A stretch of 64,000 nt of DNA. It comes from Streptomyces sp. NBC_00525. GTDB taxonomy: Bacteria; Actinomycetota; Actinomycetes; Streptomycetales; Streptomycetaceae. Below are positions 16,389-25,059 of this stretch, in pieces. The position numbers and the translations under genes were made by a program. A model generated the notes under the pieces. The model was not told where the DNA came from and ran no database searches. It saw only the letters and a list, made by a program, of their open reading frames with translations. The stretch lies in the NCBI RefSeq assembly GCF_036346595.1, contig NZ_CP107834.1, forward strand, positions 5,704,001 through 5,768,000, given 5' to 3'. Position 1 is the stretch's first letter. Every line of letters starts with the position of its first letter.

Positions 16389-19300
16389 ATGACTTTCACC
16401 CCCTCCACCGCGACCGGCAGGGCGAGACCCGCTCGCGCCGGGCGACGGACCCTCCTCATAGCCACCGCGGCGGCGACCCTGGTGAGCGGCGCGCTGCTCC
16501 CCGTCACCGGCGCCGCCTCCGCCGCGCCCACCCCCGCGCCCGCCTCCGCCGGGACCGTCCCGGTCGGGTCGGCCGTCCACAGCTACGACATCACCCTGGT
16601 CACCGGCGACGTCGTCCACTACACGGACGGCGCGGGCGACCGGGACACCGTCACCGTGGACCGCCCCGAGGGCGCGACCGGCGGCGTCCACGTCCAGCAG
16701 GCCGGGGACGACCTCTACGTCCTGCCCGACGAGGCGCAGGGCCTGCTCGCCGCCGGCAAGCTGGACCGCCGCCTGTTCAACGTGTCCGCGCTGGCCGCGA
16801 TGGGCTACGACGACGAGACGACCGGCGGCATCCCGCTGATCGCCACCTACCCGGCGGCCAAGGCACGTTCGCTGCCCGCCGCCCCGCGCGGCAGCAAGGC
16901 CGTCCGGAAGCTGGAGTCCATCCACGGCGCCGCGCTCACCGCCGGCAAGGACACCGCGCGCACCTTCTGGAACGACATCGCGCGCACCGCCACCACCCGC
17001 TCCCTGGACAACGGCATCGCCAAGCTCTGGCTCGACGGCCGCGTCGAGGCCGCGCTCAAGGACTCGGTGCCGCAGATCAACGCCCCGCAGGCGTGGGCGG
17101 ACGGCTACGACGGCAAGGGAATCAAGGTCGCCGTCCTGGACACCGGCATCGACGCCGACCACCCGGACGTCAAGGACCGCATCCTGAAGACGAAGAGCTT
17201 CGTGCCCGGTGAGGAGGTCGACGACAAGAACGGCCACGGCACGCACGTCGCCTCCACCATCGCGGGCTCCGGCGCCGCGTCCGGCGGTGCCGAGAAGGGC
17301 GTTGCCCCTGCCGCAGACCTGCTCGTCGGCAAGGTCCTGAGCGACGGGGGCGAGGGCGCCGACTCCGGGATCATCGAGGCCATGGAGTGGGCCAGGGCCG
17401 AGGGCGCCGACGTCGTCTCCATGAGCCTCGGCTCGCCCGTCCCGGACGACGGCACCGACCCGATGGCGCAGGCCGTCGACGCCCTGTCGGCGGACGGCGG
17501 CCCGCTCTACGTGATCGCCGCCGGCAACGCGTACGGCGCGGGCACCATCGGCGCGCCCGGCTCCGCCGAGAAGGCGCTCACCGTCGCCGCCGTCGACAAG
17601 CGGGACGGCCGCGCCGAGTTCTCGTCGATGGGCCCGCTGGTGCGCAGCTACGGCCTGAAGCCGGACCTGTCCGCGCCGGGCGTGGACATCAACGCCGCCG
17701 CCTCGCAGTCCGTCCCCGGCATCGAGGGCATGTATCAGTCGATGTCCGGTACGTCGATGGCCACCCCGCACGTCGCGGGCGCCGCCGCCATCGTCAAGCA
17801 GCGCCACCCCGACTGGAGTGGACAGCGCGTCAAGGACGCGCTGATGACCTCCTCCGAGGTGCTGCCCGACTACACCCCGTACGAGCAGGGCACCGGGCGG
17901 CTCGATGTGAAGGCCGCCGTCGACACGACGATCGAGGCCACCGGCTCCGTCCCGGTCGCCGCCTACGACTGGCCGCACAGCCCGTCCGACCCGGTCACCG
18001 AACGGACCGTCACCTACCGCAACACGGGCGACGCCGACGTCACCCTGGACCTGGCGACGGACACCGCATCGGACGCGTACACGCTGTCCGCGAAGCGGCT
18101 CACCGTCCCGGCCGGCTCCACCGCCGAGGCCGTCCTCACGCTCGACCCGTCCAAGGCCGCGCCGGGCACCACCTTCTCCGGGCAGGTCCTCGCCAAGGAT
18201 GCCGCCGGCACGGTCGTCGCGCACACCGGCTTCGCGCTCAACAAGGAGCGGGAGCTGTACGACCTCACGCTCCGGCTGCGCGACCGCGACGGCGAGCCGA
18301 TGGACGGCACCGTCGTCCTGGGCGCCCTCGGTGACCCGAACCTGTCGCCGGTCGCGGTGTCCGGCGACACCACGCTGAGGCTGCCGCCGGGCGACTACAC
18401 CGCCTGGACCGCCGCCGACATCCGGGGCGACACCGCCGACTCCAAGGCCCTCGCCTTCCTGGCGGCCCCCGAGATCGTCCTGGACAAGCCGGTCACCGTC
18501 ACGCTCGACGCGTCGAAGGCCCGCAAGGTCAGCGTGCGCACGCCGAAGGAGACGGAGACCCGGCAGCTGCGCTACGACATGGCGCGCACTGCCCCCGACG
18601 GCACCGTGCAGCGCGACGCGTACCAGATCCCGCTGACGTACGACCAGCTGTGGGCGAGCCCCACCGGGAAGGTGAGCAAGGGAGACTTCTCCTTCCTGAC
18701 CCGCTGGCGCCAGGGCGAGAAGCTCATCGACCTGACCGCCGGCGGCCGGGACGTCCCGGTCACCGTGCAGAACGGCTCCCCGGTCGCCGAGGACAGCCGT
18801 GCCAGGCTCCGCAGCGTCTTCGCCGGCGACGGCTCCGCCGCCGACTACCGGAACGTGGACGCGAAGGGCAGGGCGGTCGTGATCCGCAGCAGTGACACGG
18901 TGGCCCCGGCCGACCGGGTCGCGGCCGCCGTCGCCGCCGGCGCGAAGGCGCTGTTCGTCGTCAACCGGGGCGACGGCCGGCTGATGGAGTCCTACGGCGA
19001 CTACGGCACCACGCTCGCCCTGCCCGTCGCCACCGTGCAGCGGATCGCCGGGGAGGAGCTGATCGCGACCGCGCGGCGCGGCAAGAAGGTCACCGTCGAG
19101 CAGCACAAGTACGCGAGCTACGTCTACGACCTGGTCGACCGCCACGACGGCGCCGTGCCCGACCGCTCACTCGCCTTCGCCCCGTCCGCCCGGCAGCTGG
19201 CGAAGGTGGAGAACACCTTCTACGGTCACCGCGAGGTCGTCGGCGGCGGCTACCGCTACGACATCCCCGACTACGGCCCCGGCATCGGCTTCGCCGAGTA

Positions 19301-20156
19301 CGAGAAGTACCCGGCGACCCGCACCGAGTGGGTCACCCCGCTGCCCGGCGCCTCCTTCTGGTACGAGGACCACGCCCAGTACAACGCGGAGGGCACGGAC
19401 ACCGCGCTGGAGGAGCGCGGCGGCGAGATGGACTACCGGGCCGGCGGCACCACCCGCGCCTCGTGGTTCGCGCCCGTCACCCGCCCGCGCCTGGGCACCG
19501 GATTCTGGGGCCCGGCCCGCACGCAGTGGGGCGACATCCAGTACAACATCACCCCCTGGACGGACGGCGGGGCCGGGCACTCGGGCTCCATGCCGGACAA
19601 GGAGTACGAGACCGGCAAGGTCGCCGTCTACCAGGGCGACACGCTGCTCGACGAGATGCCCGGCCGGGCCGGCTACGTAGGGGACCTGCCCGCCGAGGAG
19701 CTGCCCTACCGGCTGGTGCTCGACGCCTCGCGCGACGCGGACACCTGGAAGACGTCCGTACGCACGCACTCCGAGTGGACCTTCGTCTCCGGCGCCAACG
19801 ACCCGGAGGGCCCGTACCAGGTGGACATCCCGATGCTCCAGCTGGACTACGACGTGGCCACCGACCTCGCCGGTGACGTCAGGGCCGGGAAGTGGACGGA
19901 GATCGGCCTGTCCTCCACCACGCAGGAGTGGCTGGAGGGCGCCGTGAAGGCGACGAAGGCGTCCCTGTCGGTCAGCTACGACGACGGGAGGAGCTGGAGC
20001 CCGGTGCAGCTCCGGAAGGACGCGGCCGGTTCCTGGACCGCCCGCTTCAGGACGCCGGAGAAGGGGGCCACCGCGGTCTCCCTCAAGGCACACGCCGAGG
20101 CCGGCGGCGGCCTCTCCGTGGACCAGGAGATCATCCGGGCGTTCGGCCTGAAGTGA
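16389..20156 (+). CDS. secreted S8 family serine protease (subtilase), large multi-domain
   Basis: A 1255-residue secreted protease. The N-terminus has a twin-Arg-containing basic stretch and a hydrophobic core ending 'GAASAAPTPA', so a signal peptide is cleaved near residue 46. A propeptide follows, then the subtilisin domain with catalytic Asp251 (AVLDTGID), His283 (NGHGTHVAS) and Ser456 (SGTSMATPHVAG). Beyond about residue 520 lie beta-sandwich domains, a PA-like segment around 810-890 ('AAGAKALFVVNRGD'), and a C-terminal region rich in Trp/Tyr. Large subtilases of this kind are common extracellular proteases in Streptomyces. It is monocistronic, ending in a strong hairpin at 20176-20213. 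Confidence 0.93.
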   Translation: MTFTPSTATGRARPARAGRRTLLIATAAATLVSGALLPVTGAASAAPTPAPASAGTVPVGSAVHSYDITLVTGDVVHYTDGAGDRDTVTVDRPEGATGGVHVQQAGDDLYVLPDEAQGLLAAGKLDRRLFNVSALAAMGYDDETTGGIPLIATYPAAKARSLPAAPRGSKAVRKLESIHGAALTAGKDTARTFWNDIARTATTRSLDNGIAKLWLDGRVEAALKDSVPQINAPQAWADGYDGKGIKVAVLDTGIDADHPDVKDRILKTKSFVPGEEVDDKNGHGTHVASTIAGSGAASGGAEKGVAPAADLLVGKVLSDGGEGADSGIIEAMEWARAEGADVVSMSLGSPVPDDGTDPMAQAVDALSADGGPLYVIAAGNAYGAGTIGAPGSAEKALTVAAVDKRDGRAEFSSMGPLVRSYGLKPDLSAPGVDINAAASQSVPGIEGMYQSMSGTSMATPHVAGAAAIVKQRHPDWSGQRVKDALMTSSEVLPDYTPYEQGTGRLDVKAAVDTTIEATGSVPVAAYDWPHSPSDPVTERTVTYRNTGDADVTLDLATDTASDAYTLSAKRLTVPAGSTAEAVLTLDPSKAAPGTTFSGQVLAKDAAGTVVAHTGFALNKERELYDLTLRLRDRDGEPMDGTVVLGALGDPNLSPVAVSGDTTLRLPPGDYTAWTAADIRGDTADSKALAFLAAPEIVLDKPVTVTLDASKARKVSVRTPKETETRQLRYDMARTAPDGTVQRDAYQIPLTYDQLWASPTGKVSKGDFSFLTRWRQGEKLIDLTAGGRDVPVTVQNGSPVAEDSRARLRSVFAGDGSAADYRNVDAKGRAVVIRSSDTVAPADRVAAAVAAGAKALFVVNRGDGRLMESYGDYGTTLALPVATVQRIAGEELIATARRGKKVTVEQHKYASYVYDLVDRHDGAVPDRSLAFAPSARQLAKVENTFYGHREVVGGGYRYDIPDYGPGIGFAEYEKYPATRTEWVTPLPGASFWYEDHAQYNAEGTDTALEERGGEMDYRAGGTTRASWFAPVTRPRLGTGFWGPARTQWGDIQYNITPWTDGGAGHSGSMPDKEYETGKVAVYQGDTLLDEMPGRAGYVGDLPAEELPYRLVLDASRDADTWKTSVRTHSEWTFVSGANDPEGPYQVDIPMLQLDYDVATDLAGDVRAGKWTEIGLSSTTQEWLEGAVKATKASLSVSYDDGRSWSPVQLRKDAAGSWTARFRTPEKGATAVSLKAHAEAGGGLSVDQEIIRAFGLK

Positions 20157-20175
20157 CCCGCTGACAGCCCGCACG

Positions 20176-20213
20176 GGGCGGCCGCGCATCCGGGAACGGA
20201 TGGGCGGCCGCCC
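20176..20213 (+). terminator. terminator hairpin after the subtilase gene
   Basis: Arms 20176-20191 and 20198-20213 pair at 15 of 16 positions with a six-base loop (GGGAAC), starting 20 bases after the stop codon of the subtilase gene. Confidence 0.75.
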
Positions 20214-20243
20214 TTCGTGCGCGCCCCGCCCGCCAACACTTTT

Positions 20244-20278
20244 ATATGCACAATACATATGAAGTGTATGGTGCATAT
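20244..20278. promoter_or_regulatory. AT-rich interrupted palindrome upstream of the SDR gene (operator candidate)
   Basis: Left arm ATATGCACAATACA (20244-20257) and right arm TGTATGGTGCATAT (20265-20278) are complementary at 13 of 14 positions around a 7-base spacer. This is a strikingly AT-rich island in GC-rich DNA, 48 bases before the SDR start codon, and has the size and symmetry of a dimeric repressor site. The cognate regulator is not adjacent. Confidence 0.6.
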
Positions 20279-20326
20279 GAACGATCCGTGCGGGGGCCGG
20301 AACCAGCGAGTCGAAGGAACAGCGCA

Positions 20327-21070
20327 ATGACACTGGAGAACAAGGTCGCCGTCGTCACCGGAGGAGCCTCGGGCATCGGCGAGGCCGTCACCCGGCTGTT
20401 CGTCGAGCGCGGCGCCCGCGTCGTGGTCGTCGACCTCCAGCAGGAGGCCGGGGACGCGCTGACGGCCGACCTCGGGGACGCGGTCGCGTTCCTGCGGGGC
20501 GACGTCTCGGACCGCGCGGTCGCCGACCGGGCCGTCGCCACGGCCGTCGAACGCTTCGGCGGCCTGGACGTCCTGGTGAACAACGCCAGCGCCTCCCGCG
20601 TCCGCCCGTTCACCGAGCAGACCGACGACGACTGGAAACTCGCCCTGGACACCGGCCTCTTCGCCACCCGCAACTTCATGCTCGCCGCCTACCCCGAACT
20701 CCGCAGGAGCGCGGGCGCCGTCGTCAACTTCGCCTCCGGCGCCGGCATCGACGGCCAGCCCAACCAGGCGTCGTACGCGGCGGGCAAGGAGGCCATCCGG
20801 GGCCTGAGCCGGGTCGTCGCCAACGAGTGGGCGGCGGACCGGATCCGGGTCAACGTCGTCTCCCCGATGGCGCGGACGGCGGGCGTCGCCGCCTGGGCGG
20901 AGGCCAACCCCGAGCAGTACGCCCTCTCCGCCGCGAAGATCCCGCTCGGCCGCTTCGGCGACCCGCGCACGGACGTCGCGCCCGTCGTCGCGTTCCTGGC
21001 GAGCGACGACGCCCGTTACATGACCGGCCAGACCCTGATGGCGGACGGCGGCGCGATCAAGCTCCGCTGA
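20327..21070 (+). CDS. SDR family NAD(P)-dependent oxidoreductase
   Basis: A 247-residue classical short-chain dehydrogenase/reductase. It has the nucleotide-binding glycine motif TGGASGIGEA near residue 12, the structural NNAS motif near residue 87, the catalytic Ser in 'NFASGAGI', and the active-site YAAGK (YxxxK) near residue 151. The C-terminal 'FLASDDARYMTGQTLMADGG' is standard for the family. The start at 20327 has GAAGGA upstream. Substrate is unknown. It is likely controlled through the long palindrome at 20244-20278 and ends in a bidirectional terminator. Confidence 0.9.
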   Translation: MTLENKVAVVTGGASGIGEAVTRLFVERGARVVVVDLQQEAGDALTADLGDAVAFLRGDVSDRAVADRAVATAVERFGGLDVLVNNASASRVRPFTEQTDDDWKLALDTGLFATRNFMLAAYPELRRSAGAVVNFASGAGIDGQPNQASYAAGKEAIRGLSRVVANEWAADRIRVNVVSPMARTAGVAAWAEANPEQYALSAAKIPLGRFGDPRTDVAPVVAFLASDDARYMTGQTLMADGGAIKLR

Positions 21071-21085
21071 CCTCCCCGGCCGCCC

Positions 21086-21122
21086 GCCCCCGTCCCCGCC
21101 GCCCCGGAGCGGGGGCGGGGGC
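21086..21122. terminator. bidirectional terminator hairpin
   Basis: Arms 21086-21099 and 21109-21122 pair at 13 of 14 positions with a nine-base loop, between the convergent SDR and nucleotidyltransferase-like genes. Confidence 0.75.
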
Positions 21123-21124
21123 GT

Positions 21125-22165
21125 TCAGTCGTGGATCTCCGGATTGGCGGCCAGGATCTCCTCGGTGGCCGTCCACAGTTCGGGCACGAAGCGCAGCACC
21201 TCGTCGCGCCGGGCGAGCAGGTCCCCGGTGGAGCCGATGCCGGTGAGGTCGGCGACGGCCTCGCGGAACGCCGGCAGCCGGGCGGTGTGCAGCGCGGGCG
21301 CGTCCTCGGCCAGCACCAGGTGGCAGCGGGCGAAGGCCGCGACGATCCAGAAGACCGCCTCCCGGTGGTCGCCCCGGTCGATCAGCTCCCGGCCGCCCCC
21401 GATCGCGACGGGGCGGGCCTGTGCCGTGAGGTCGCTGCCGAAGAAGAACGGCGTGCGTACGACGGGGACCGTGGCGTCGAACGTCCGCGCCAGCTCCGCC
21501 AGATGGTGGCGCACCCGCCGCGCCGGGACCGCCTCGCAGCCCAGCAGCGCCAGCAACCGCGGATAGAGCGCGTCCTGCCCGTACGCGCCGAGCACCTCGC
21601 GTACGGCGGGGTAGCGCAGCCGGACGGTCGGGTTGCGCAGCGCGGCGACCAGCGGGAGGTGGGTGGTGACCCCGGTCGGGAACAGCCAGCCCATCACGCG
21701 CGCCGCGAAGGGCTGTCCGGGGTCCAGGGCGGCGAGCCGGTCCTCGACGCGGTGCCGGGCGTCCAGGCAGCGGCGGCGCACCCGGCTCCGCTCGGCGAAG
21801 CGCGGCGCGACGTACGCGTGCAGGGCGCGCAGCCGGCCCGTGGGGTCGTCGATGACGGTGTCCCGGCGGAAGCCGCCCGCCAGGTGGTACGCGCCCAGCA
21901 CCGCCTCCGGGTCGTCCAGCAGGGTCATCGGCTCGTAGGTGATCTCCAGCAGGGCGCCCTCGTGACGGAGCTTGCCGGGCTTCGCGGGCGCCTCCTCGCC
22001 CGCCGTCACCACGACCACGTCCACGTCGGACGCGGCGGGCAGCTCCGTCCCGTCCGGGAGGCCGACCGTCGAGCCGGTGAAGTACGCGCCCCGGTAGTCC
22101 GGTCGCGGGCGGGCGTGCGCGGTGACCCAGTGCGCGGCCGCGGCGCGTGCGTCTCCGACTCTCAT
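21125..22165 (-). CDS. nucleotidyltransferase-fold protein
   Basis: A 346-residue cytoplasmic protein. Near the N-terminus 'FTGSTVGLPDG' followed by 'PAASDVDVVVVT' reproduces the GS...DxD signature of the polymerase-beta nucleotidyltransferase superfamily, with Asp residues able to bind metal. The remainder is helical and includes 'FPTGVTTHLPLVAALRNPTVRLRYPAVREVL' (a family-like stretch whose function I do not know). Aminoglycoside-modifying and regulatory nucleotidyltransferases have similar architecture, but no substrate can be assigned. The gene is monocistronic and convergent with the SDR gene. Confidence 0.65.
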   Translation of the reverse strand: MRVGDARAAAAHWVTAHARPRPDYRGAYFTGSTVGLPDGTELPAASDVDVVVVTAGEEAPAKPGKLRHEGALLEITYEPMTLLDDPEAVLGAYHLAGGFRRDTVIDDPTGRLRALHAYVAPRFAERSRVRRRCLDARHRVEDRLAALDPGQPFAARVMGWLFPTGVTTHLPLVAALRNPTVRLRYPAVREVLGAYGQDALYPRLLALLGCEAVPARRVRHHLAELARTFDATVPVVRTPFFFGSDLTAQARPVAIGGGRELIDRGDHREAVFWIVAAFARCHLVLAEDAPALHTARLPAFREAVADLTGIGSTGDLLARRDEVLRFVPELWTATEEILAANPEIHD

Positions 22166-22300
22166 ACCCCGACTCCTACGGGCCGCGCCGCCCCGGCGTC
22201 AAGTCGCGCCGCCCGGCTCCCGGTCGGGCGGCGGGCCGCCCGGTAACGTCGGGCATGGTTCACCACCCCCCGTCCCCGCGACCGCCCGGTGAGGTGTGCG

Positions 22301-22867
22301 ATGCGCAGGATCGTCTACTGGATGTCGATGTCCCTCGACGGCTTCATCGAGAGCCCACGGCGGGAGATCGACTGGCATGTCGTCGACGAGGAACTCCACC
22401 GCTACTTCAACGACCAACTCGCCGGCATGGGCGGCATGCTGGACGGCCGGGTCACCCATCAGCTGATGGCGGACTTCTGGCCCACCGCCGACCGGGACCC
22501 GGCCAACGCGGGGACGGTGGCCGAGTTCGCCGGGATCTGGCGGGACACCCCCAAGTACGTGTACTCGCGGACGCTGGAGCGGGCCGACTGGAACACCACG
22601 ATCGTCCGCGAGGTCGTCCCGGAGGAGGTGCGGGCGCTCAAGGAGCAGCCCGGCGGCGATCTGGCGCTCGGCGGCGCCGGCCTCGCCGCCTCCTTCGCCG
22701 CGCTCGACCTGATCGACGAGTACCGCGTCTACGTCCACCCGGTGCTCATCGGCCGGGGCAAACCGATGTTCCCCACCGAGGAGTCCCGCACCGCCCTCCG
22801 GCTCCTCGGCACCCGCACCTTCGGCAGCGGGGTCGTGGAGCTGCGGTACGAGCGCGACCGGGACTGA
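22301..22867 (+). CDS. dihydrofolate reductase family protein (RibD C-terminal-like)
   Basis: A 188-residue protein of the RibD_C/DHFR-like fold. The N-terminal 'YWMSMSLDGFIESP' and the C-terminal 'DEYRVYVHPVLIGRGKPMFP' are the family signatures; '[12 protein letters not shown]' is the glycine-rich nucleotide-binding turn. Members are NADPH-dependent reductases of unassigned substrate, distinct from essential FolA. The ATG at 22301 follows GAGG; the preceding in-frame codons are not conserved. It is convergent with the amidase gene. Confidence 0.88.
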   Translation: MRRIVYWMSMSLDGFIESPRREIDWHVVDEELHRYFNDQLAGMGGMLDGRVTHQLMADFWPTADRDPANAGTVAEFAGIWRDTPKYVYSRTLERADWNTTIVREVVPEEVRALKEQPGGDLALGGAGLAASFAALDLIDEYRVYVHPVLIGRGKPMFPTEESRTALRLLGTRTFGSGVVELRYERDRD

Positions 22868-22890
22868 CCGGCCGAGTCCCGGACCGACGC

Positions 22891-22915
22891 CGCCCCGGTC
22901 GGCCGGTCCGGGGCG
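22891..22915. terminator. terminator hairpin between convergent genes
   Basis: CGCCCCGG (22891-22898) and CCGGGGCG (22908-22915) form a perfect 8-bp stem with a nine-base loop, between the DHFR-like and amidase genes. Confidence 0.6.
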
Positions 22916-22925
22916 CGGTGGCGGG

Positions 22926-24467
22926 TCAGCGGCCGGCCTGGAGCGCGCCCCAGGTGTCCGGTCCCACGATCCCGTCGGCCGTCAGCCCCCGGCTCGTCTG
23001 GTACGAGCGCACCGCGGTCCCGGTCGCCGGGCCGAAGCTGCCGTCGGCGTCCACGGTGGAGCCGAGCGCGGCGGTCAGGGCGCGCTGGACCCGCTTCACG
23101 TCCTCGCCGGTCGCCCCCTCGGCCAGCTCCGGCGTGGTGCCCGCGGAGAGCAGCGCCGTCCAGGTCCGGGCGCCCACGATCCCGTCCGCCTCCAGGCCGC
23201 GCGCCGTCTGGAACGACTTCACCGCGCTCTCGGTGGCCGTGCCGAAGACGCCGTCCTCCTCGCCGGCCGGGTGGCCCTGCGCGTTCAGCAGCCGCTGGAC
23301 CGCGGTGACCTGGGGCCCCGTCGAGCCCGGCCGCTGGGTCGTGTACGCGGGGAAGCTCAGCCCGTCGCCGGTGCCGCCGTCCGTGGCGCCGCCGACCAGC
23401 TCCATGTAGCGGTCCCAGTCCCAGTTCGGGCCGGGGTCGGTGTGGTCGTTGCCCGGCGCCTCGCTGTGGCCGATGATGTGCGCCCGGTCCTTCGGGATGC
23501 CGTACTTCTCGCAGAGCGCGGCGGTCAGCGCGGCGGAGGAGCGGTACATCGTGTCGGTGAACCAGGTCGGGTCGTCCACGAAGCCCTCGTGCTCGATGCC
23601 GAGCGACGAGGCGTTGGCGCTGCGCGCGTGGTACGCGGTGTCGGCGTCGCGCACCATCTGGGTGATCTGGCCGTCCGACGAGCGCACCACGTAGTGCGAG
23701 CTGACCACGGACTCCGGGTCCTGGAACCAGCTGATGGTGCCCGCGTACGAGCCCTGGGTGACATGGATGACGACCTTGTCGACGGTCGCGGTGCGGCCGG
23801 TGGTGTAGTTGTTCGGGTCGGCCGGGACCCAGAGCGCCGACGGGTAGTCGGCGCTGCGGACGGAGTAGTCGGCGGCGGTCCCGGCCTTGTCGGGGGAGAC
23901 CGGCCGCCCGGTCACCGAGATCCGCTCGCCGTCCGGGGTGAGCGCGTCGAGCCCGTCCGCCAGGAAGGTGTAGACGGTGTCCGCGTAGAGCGCGGCGGCC
24001 GGCCCCTCGGCGCCGCTGTAGCGCGCGACGGCCGGGTACCAGGCGTCGATGTCGTCGCGGTCCCGCGCGTCGAGCCCGAGCGCGTCCGCGTAGCCGCGCA
24101 GCACCGCCGCTCCGCCCAGGACGTTGACGGCGGCGTCGGAGCGCAGGGCGGCGAGCGGTTCGCCGGTGAGGTCGGCGGCCCGTTCCAGGGTGTGGTGCGC
24201 GGGGTTGCTGACGAGGTGCATCACGCCGTAGCCGTTCGCCTGGCTGGGGCGTCCGGCGTGGCCGTCGAGGCGGGTCTCGCCGTACCCGACGGCGGCGAGC
24301 AGGTCACGCGGTACGTCGAACTCCTCGGCGGCCCGTTCGAACGCCCGGTCCAGCGGGTGGCCGGTGTCCGCGGCGGCGAGTGCCGGGGTGCCGGTCGCGG
24401 CGAGGACGGTGGCGGTCAGGGCGGCGAGGAGGGAGGCCCTGGTGCGGGCGGCGGCGCGAGTCGGCAT
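22926..24467 (-). CDS. secreted N-acetylmuramoyl-L-alanine amidase with two peptidoglycan-binding domains
   Basis: A 513-residue cell-wall hydrolase. A signal peptide (about residues 1-31, ending 'GTPALAAAD') is followed by a lysozyme-like or helical N-terminal domain. The Amidase_2 domain lies at about 225-360, with zinc ligands visible in 'KVVIHVTQG', 'IIGHSEAPG' and 'HTDPGPNWDW'. Two C-terminal PG_binding_1 repeats follow ('FGTATESAVKSFQTARGLEADGIVG' and 'FGPATGTAVRSYQTSRGLTADGIVG', near-identical modules quoted in part). It cleaves the amide bond between muramic acid and the stem peptide. The ATG at 24467 has AGGAGCAGGA just upstream. Confidence 0.92.
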   Translation of the reverse strand: MPTRAAARTRASLLAALTATVLAATGTPALAAADTGHPLDRAFERAAEEFDVPRDLLAAVGYGETRLDGHAGRPSQANGYGVMHLVSNPAHHTLERAADLTGEPLAALRSDAAVNVLGGAAVLRGYADALGLDARDRDDIDAWYPAVARYSGAEGPAAALYADTVYTFLADGLDALTPDGERISVTGRPVSPDKAGTAADYSVRSADYPSALWVPADPNNYTTGRTATVDKVVIHVTQGSYAGTISWFQDPESVVSSHYVVRSSDGQITQMVRDADTAYHARSANASSLGIEHEGFVDDPTWFTDTMYRSSAALTAALCEKYGIPKDRAHIIGHSEAPGNDHTDPGPNWDWDRYMELVGGATDGGTGDGLSFPAYTTQRPGSTGPQVTAVQRLLNAQGHPAGEEDGVFGTATESAVKSFQTARGLEADGIVGARTWTALLSAGTTPELAEGATGEDVKRVQRALTAALGSTVDADGSFGPATGTAVRSYQTSRGLTADGIVGPDTWGALQAGR

Positions 24468-24819
24468 TCCTGCTCCTGCTCTGTGGGAGGGGAGACGGCC
24501 CCGGCCCCGGAGGGGATGGACCGGGCGGCCGCGAAGCCTGCTCACGATAGGGAGCGAATGAAGGTATGACAATCATTCCGGCGGCGTGTCGAACTCCCTT
24601 TCACTCCAATGGAGTTGACCGTTCATGAGCCCTCGCAAGCCTTCGTGCGCCCCCAGGGATTCGTACACCCGTGCAGGAACCCACCGCACGGGGGAACGCG
24701 GCCCGGACACATCGCCGACAGGGCGTATAACAGAGAACTCCGGACCGGCCGGCGTCCCCGATGGCAGTCACATCTCACGCGGCAAGGCGTCACCGCGTAC
24801 GACAGCGGAGAAGTGCCCG
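24468..24819. other. 352-bp intergenic region between the amidase and the ACP gene
   Basis: This divergent space contains an odd palindrome ACTCCAATGGAGT (24603-24615, perfect six-base arms) immediately followed by TTGACC at 24615-24620, a possible -35 element for the plus-strand genes, and a TATAAC-like -10 candidate at 24726-24731. No open frame in the region looks like a protein: the long plus-strand frames running through it lack codon bias and are only read-through of the ACP and ketosynthase frames. Confidence 0.4.
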
Positions 24820-25059
24820 ATGAGCATGAGCACGGCAGACGAGATCAGCACCCTGCTGACCGCCAACTTCGGAACCGACCCCCTGGCGATCCGCCCGGAG
24901 GTGCCCCTGCGGCAGCTCCGCCTGGACTCCCTTGCGCTGGAGGAGCTGCGGCTCCTCATCGAGGACCGGATGGACGTCGATCTCGACGACGTCCAGATCA
25001 CCTCACGCGACACCGTCGCCCAGCTCGTCGAGGCCGTCCACCGCAAGGCCGCCGCGTGA
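24820..25059 (+). CDS. acyl carrier protein
   Basis: A 79-residue stand-alone carrier protein. The phosphopantetheine attachment motif is 'LRLDSLALEEL' with Ser37, and the flanking helices are acidic as usual for ACPs. Its stop overlaps the start of the adjacent ketosynthase gene (GTGA), so the two are co-translated and presumably partners. The ATG at 24820 (MSMSTADE) is chosen because it gives a normal ACP length; an ATG two codons later is equally possible. It is not the housekeeping fatty-acid ACP, since the neighbours are not fab genes. Confidence 0.85.
   Translation: MSMSTADEISTLLTANFGTDPLAIRPEVPLRQLRLDSLALEELRLLIEDRMDVDLDDVQITSRDTVAQLVEAVHRKAAA

Noticed and set aside
14418..19145. Very long open frame on the minus strand (over 1,500 codons)
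   Set aside because: It runs antisense to the permease, xdhC and subtilase genes, is low-complexity Gly/Arg/Asp-rich and has no recognisable domain; it is a shadow caused by high-GC codon bias.
24609..24819. Extended N-terminus for the ACP/ketosynthase frames through the intergenic region
   Set aside because: The extra residues are Arg/Pro-rich, unlike any carrier or ketosynthase; the starts at 24820 and 25056 give normal family lengths and proper junctions.
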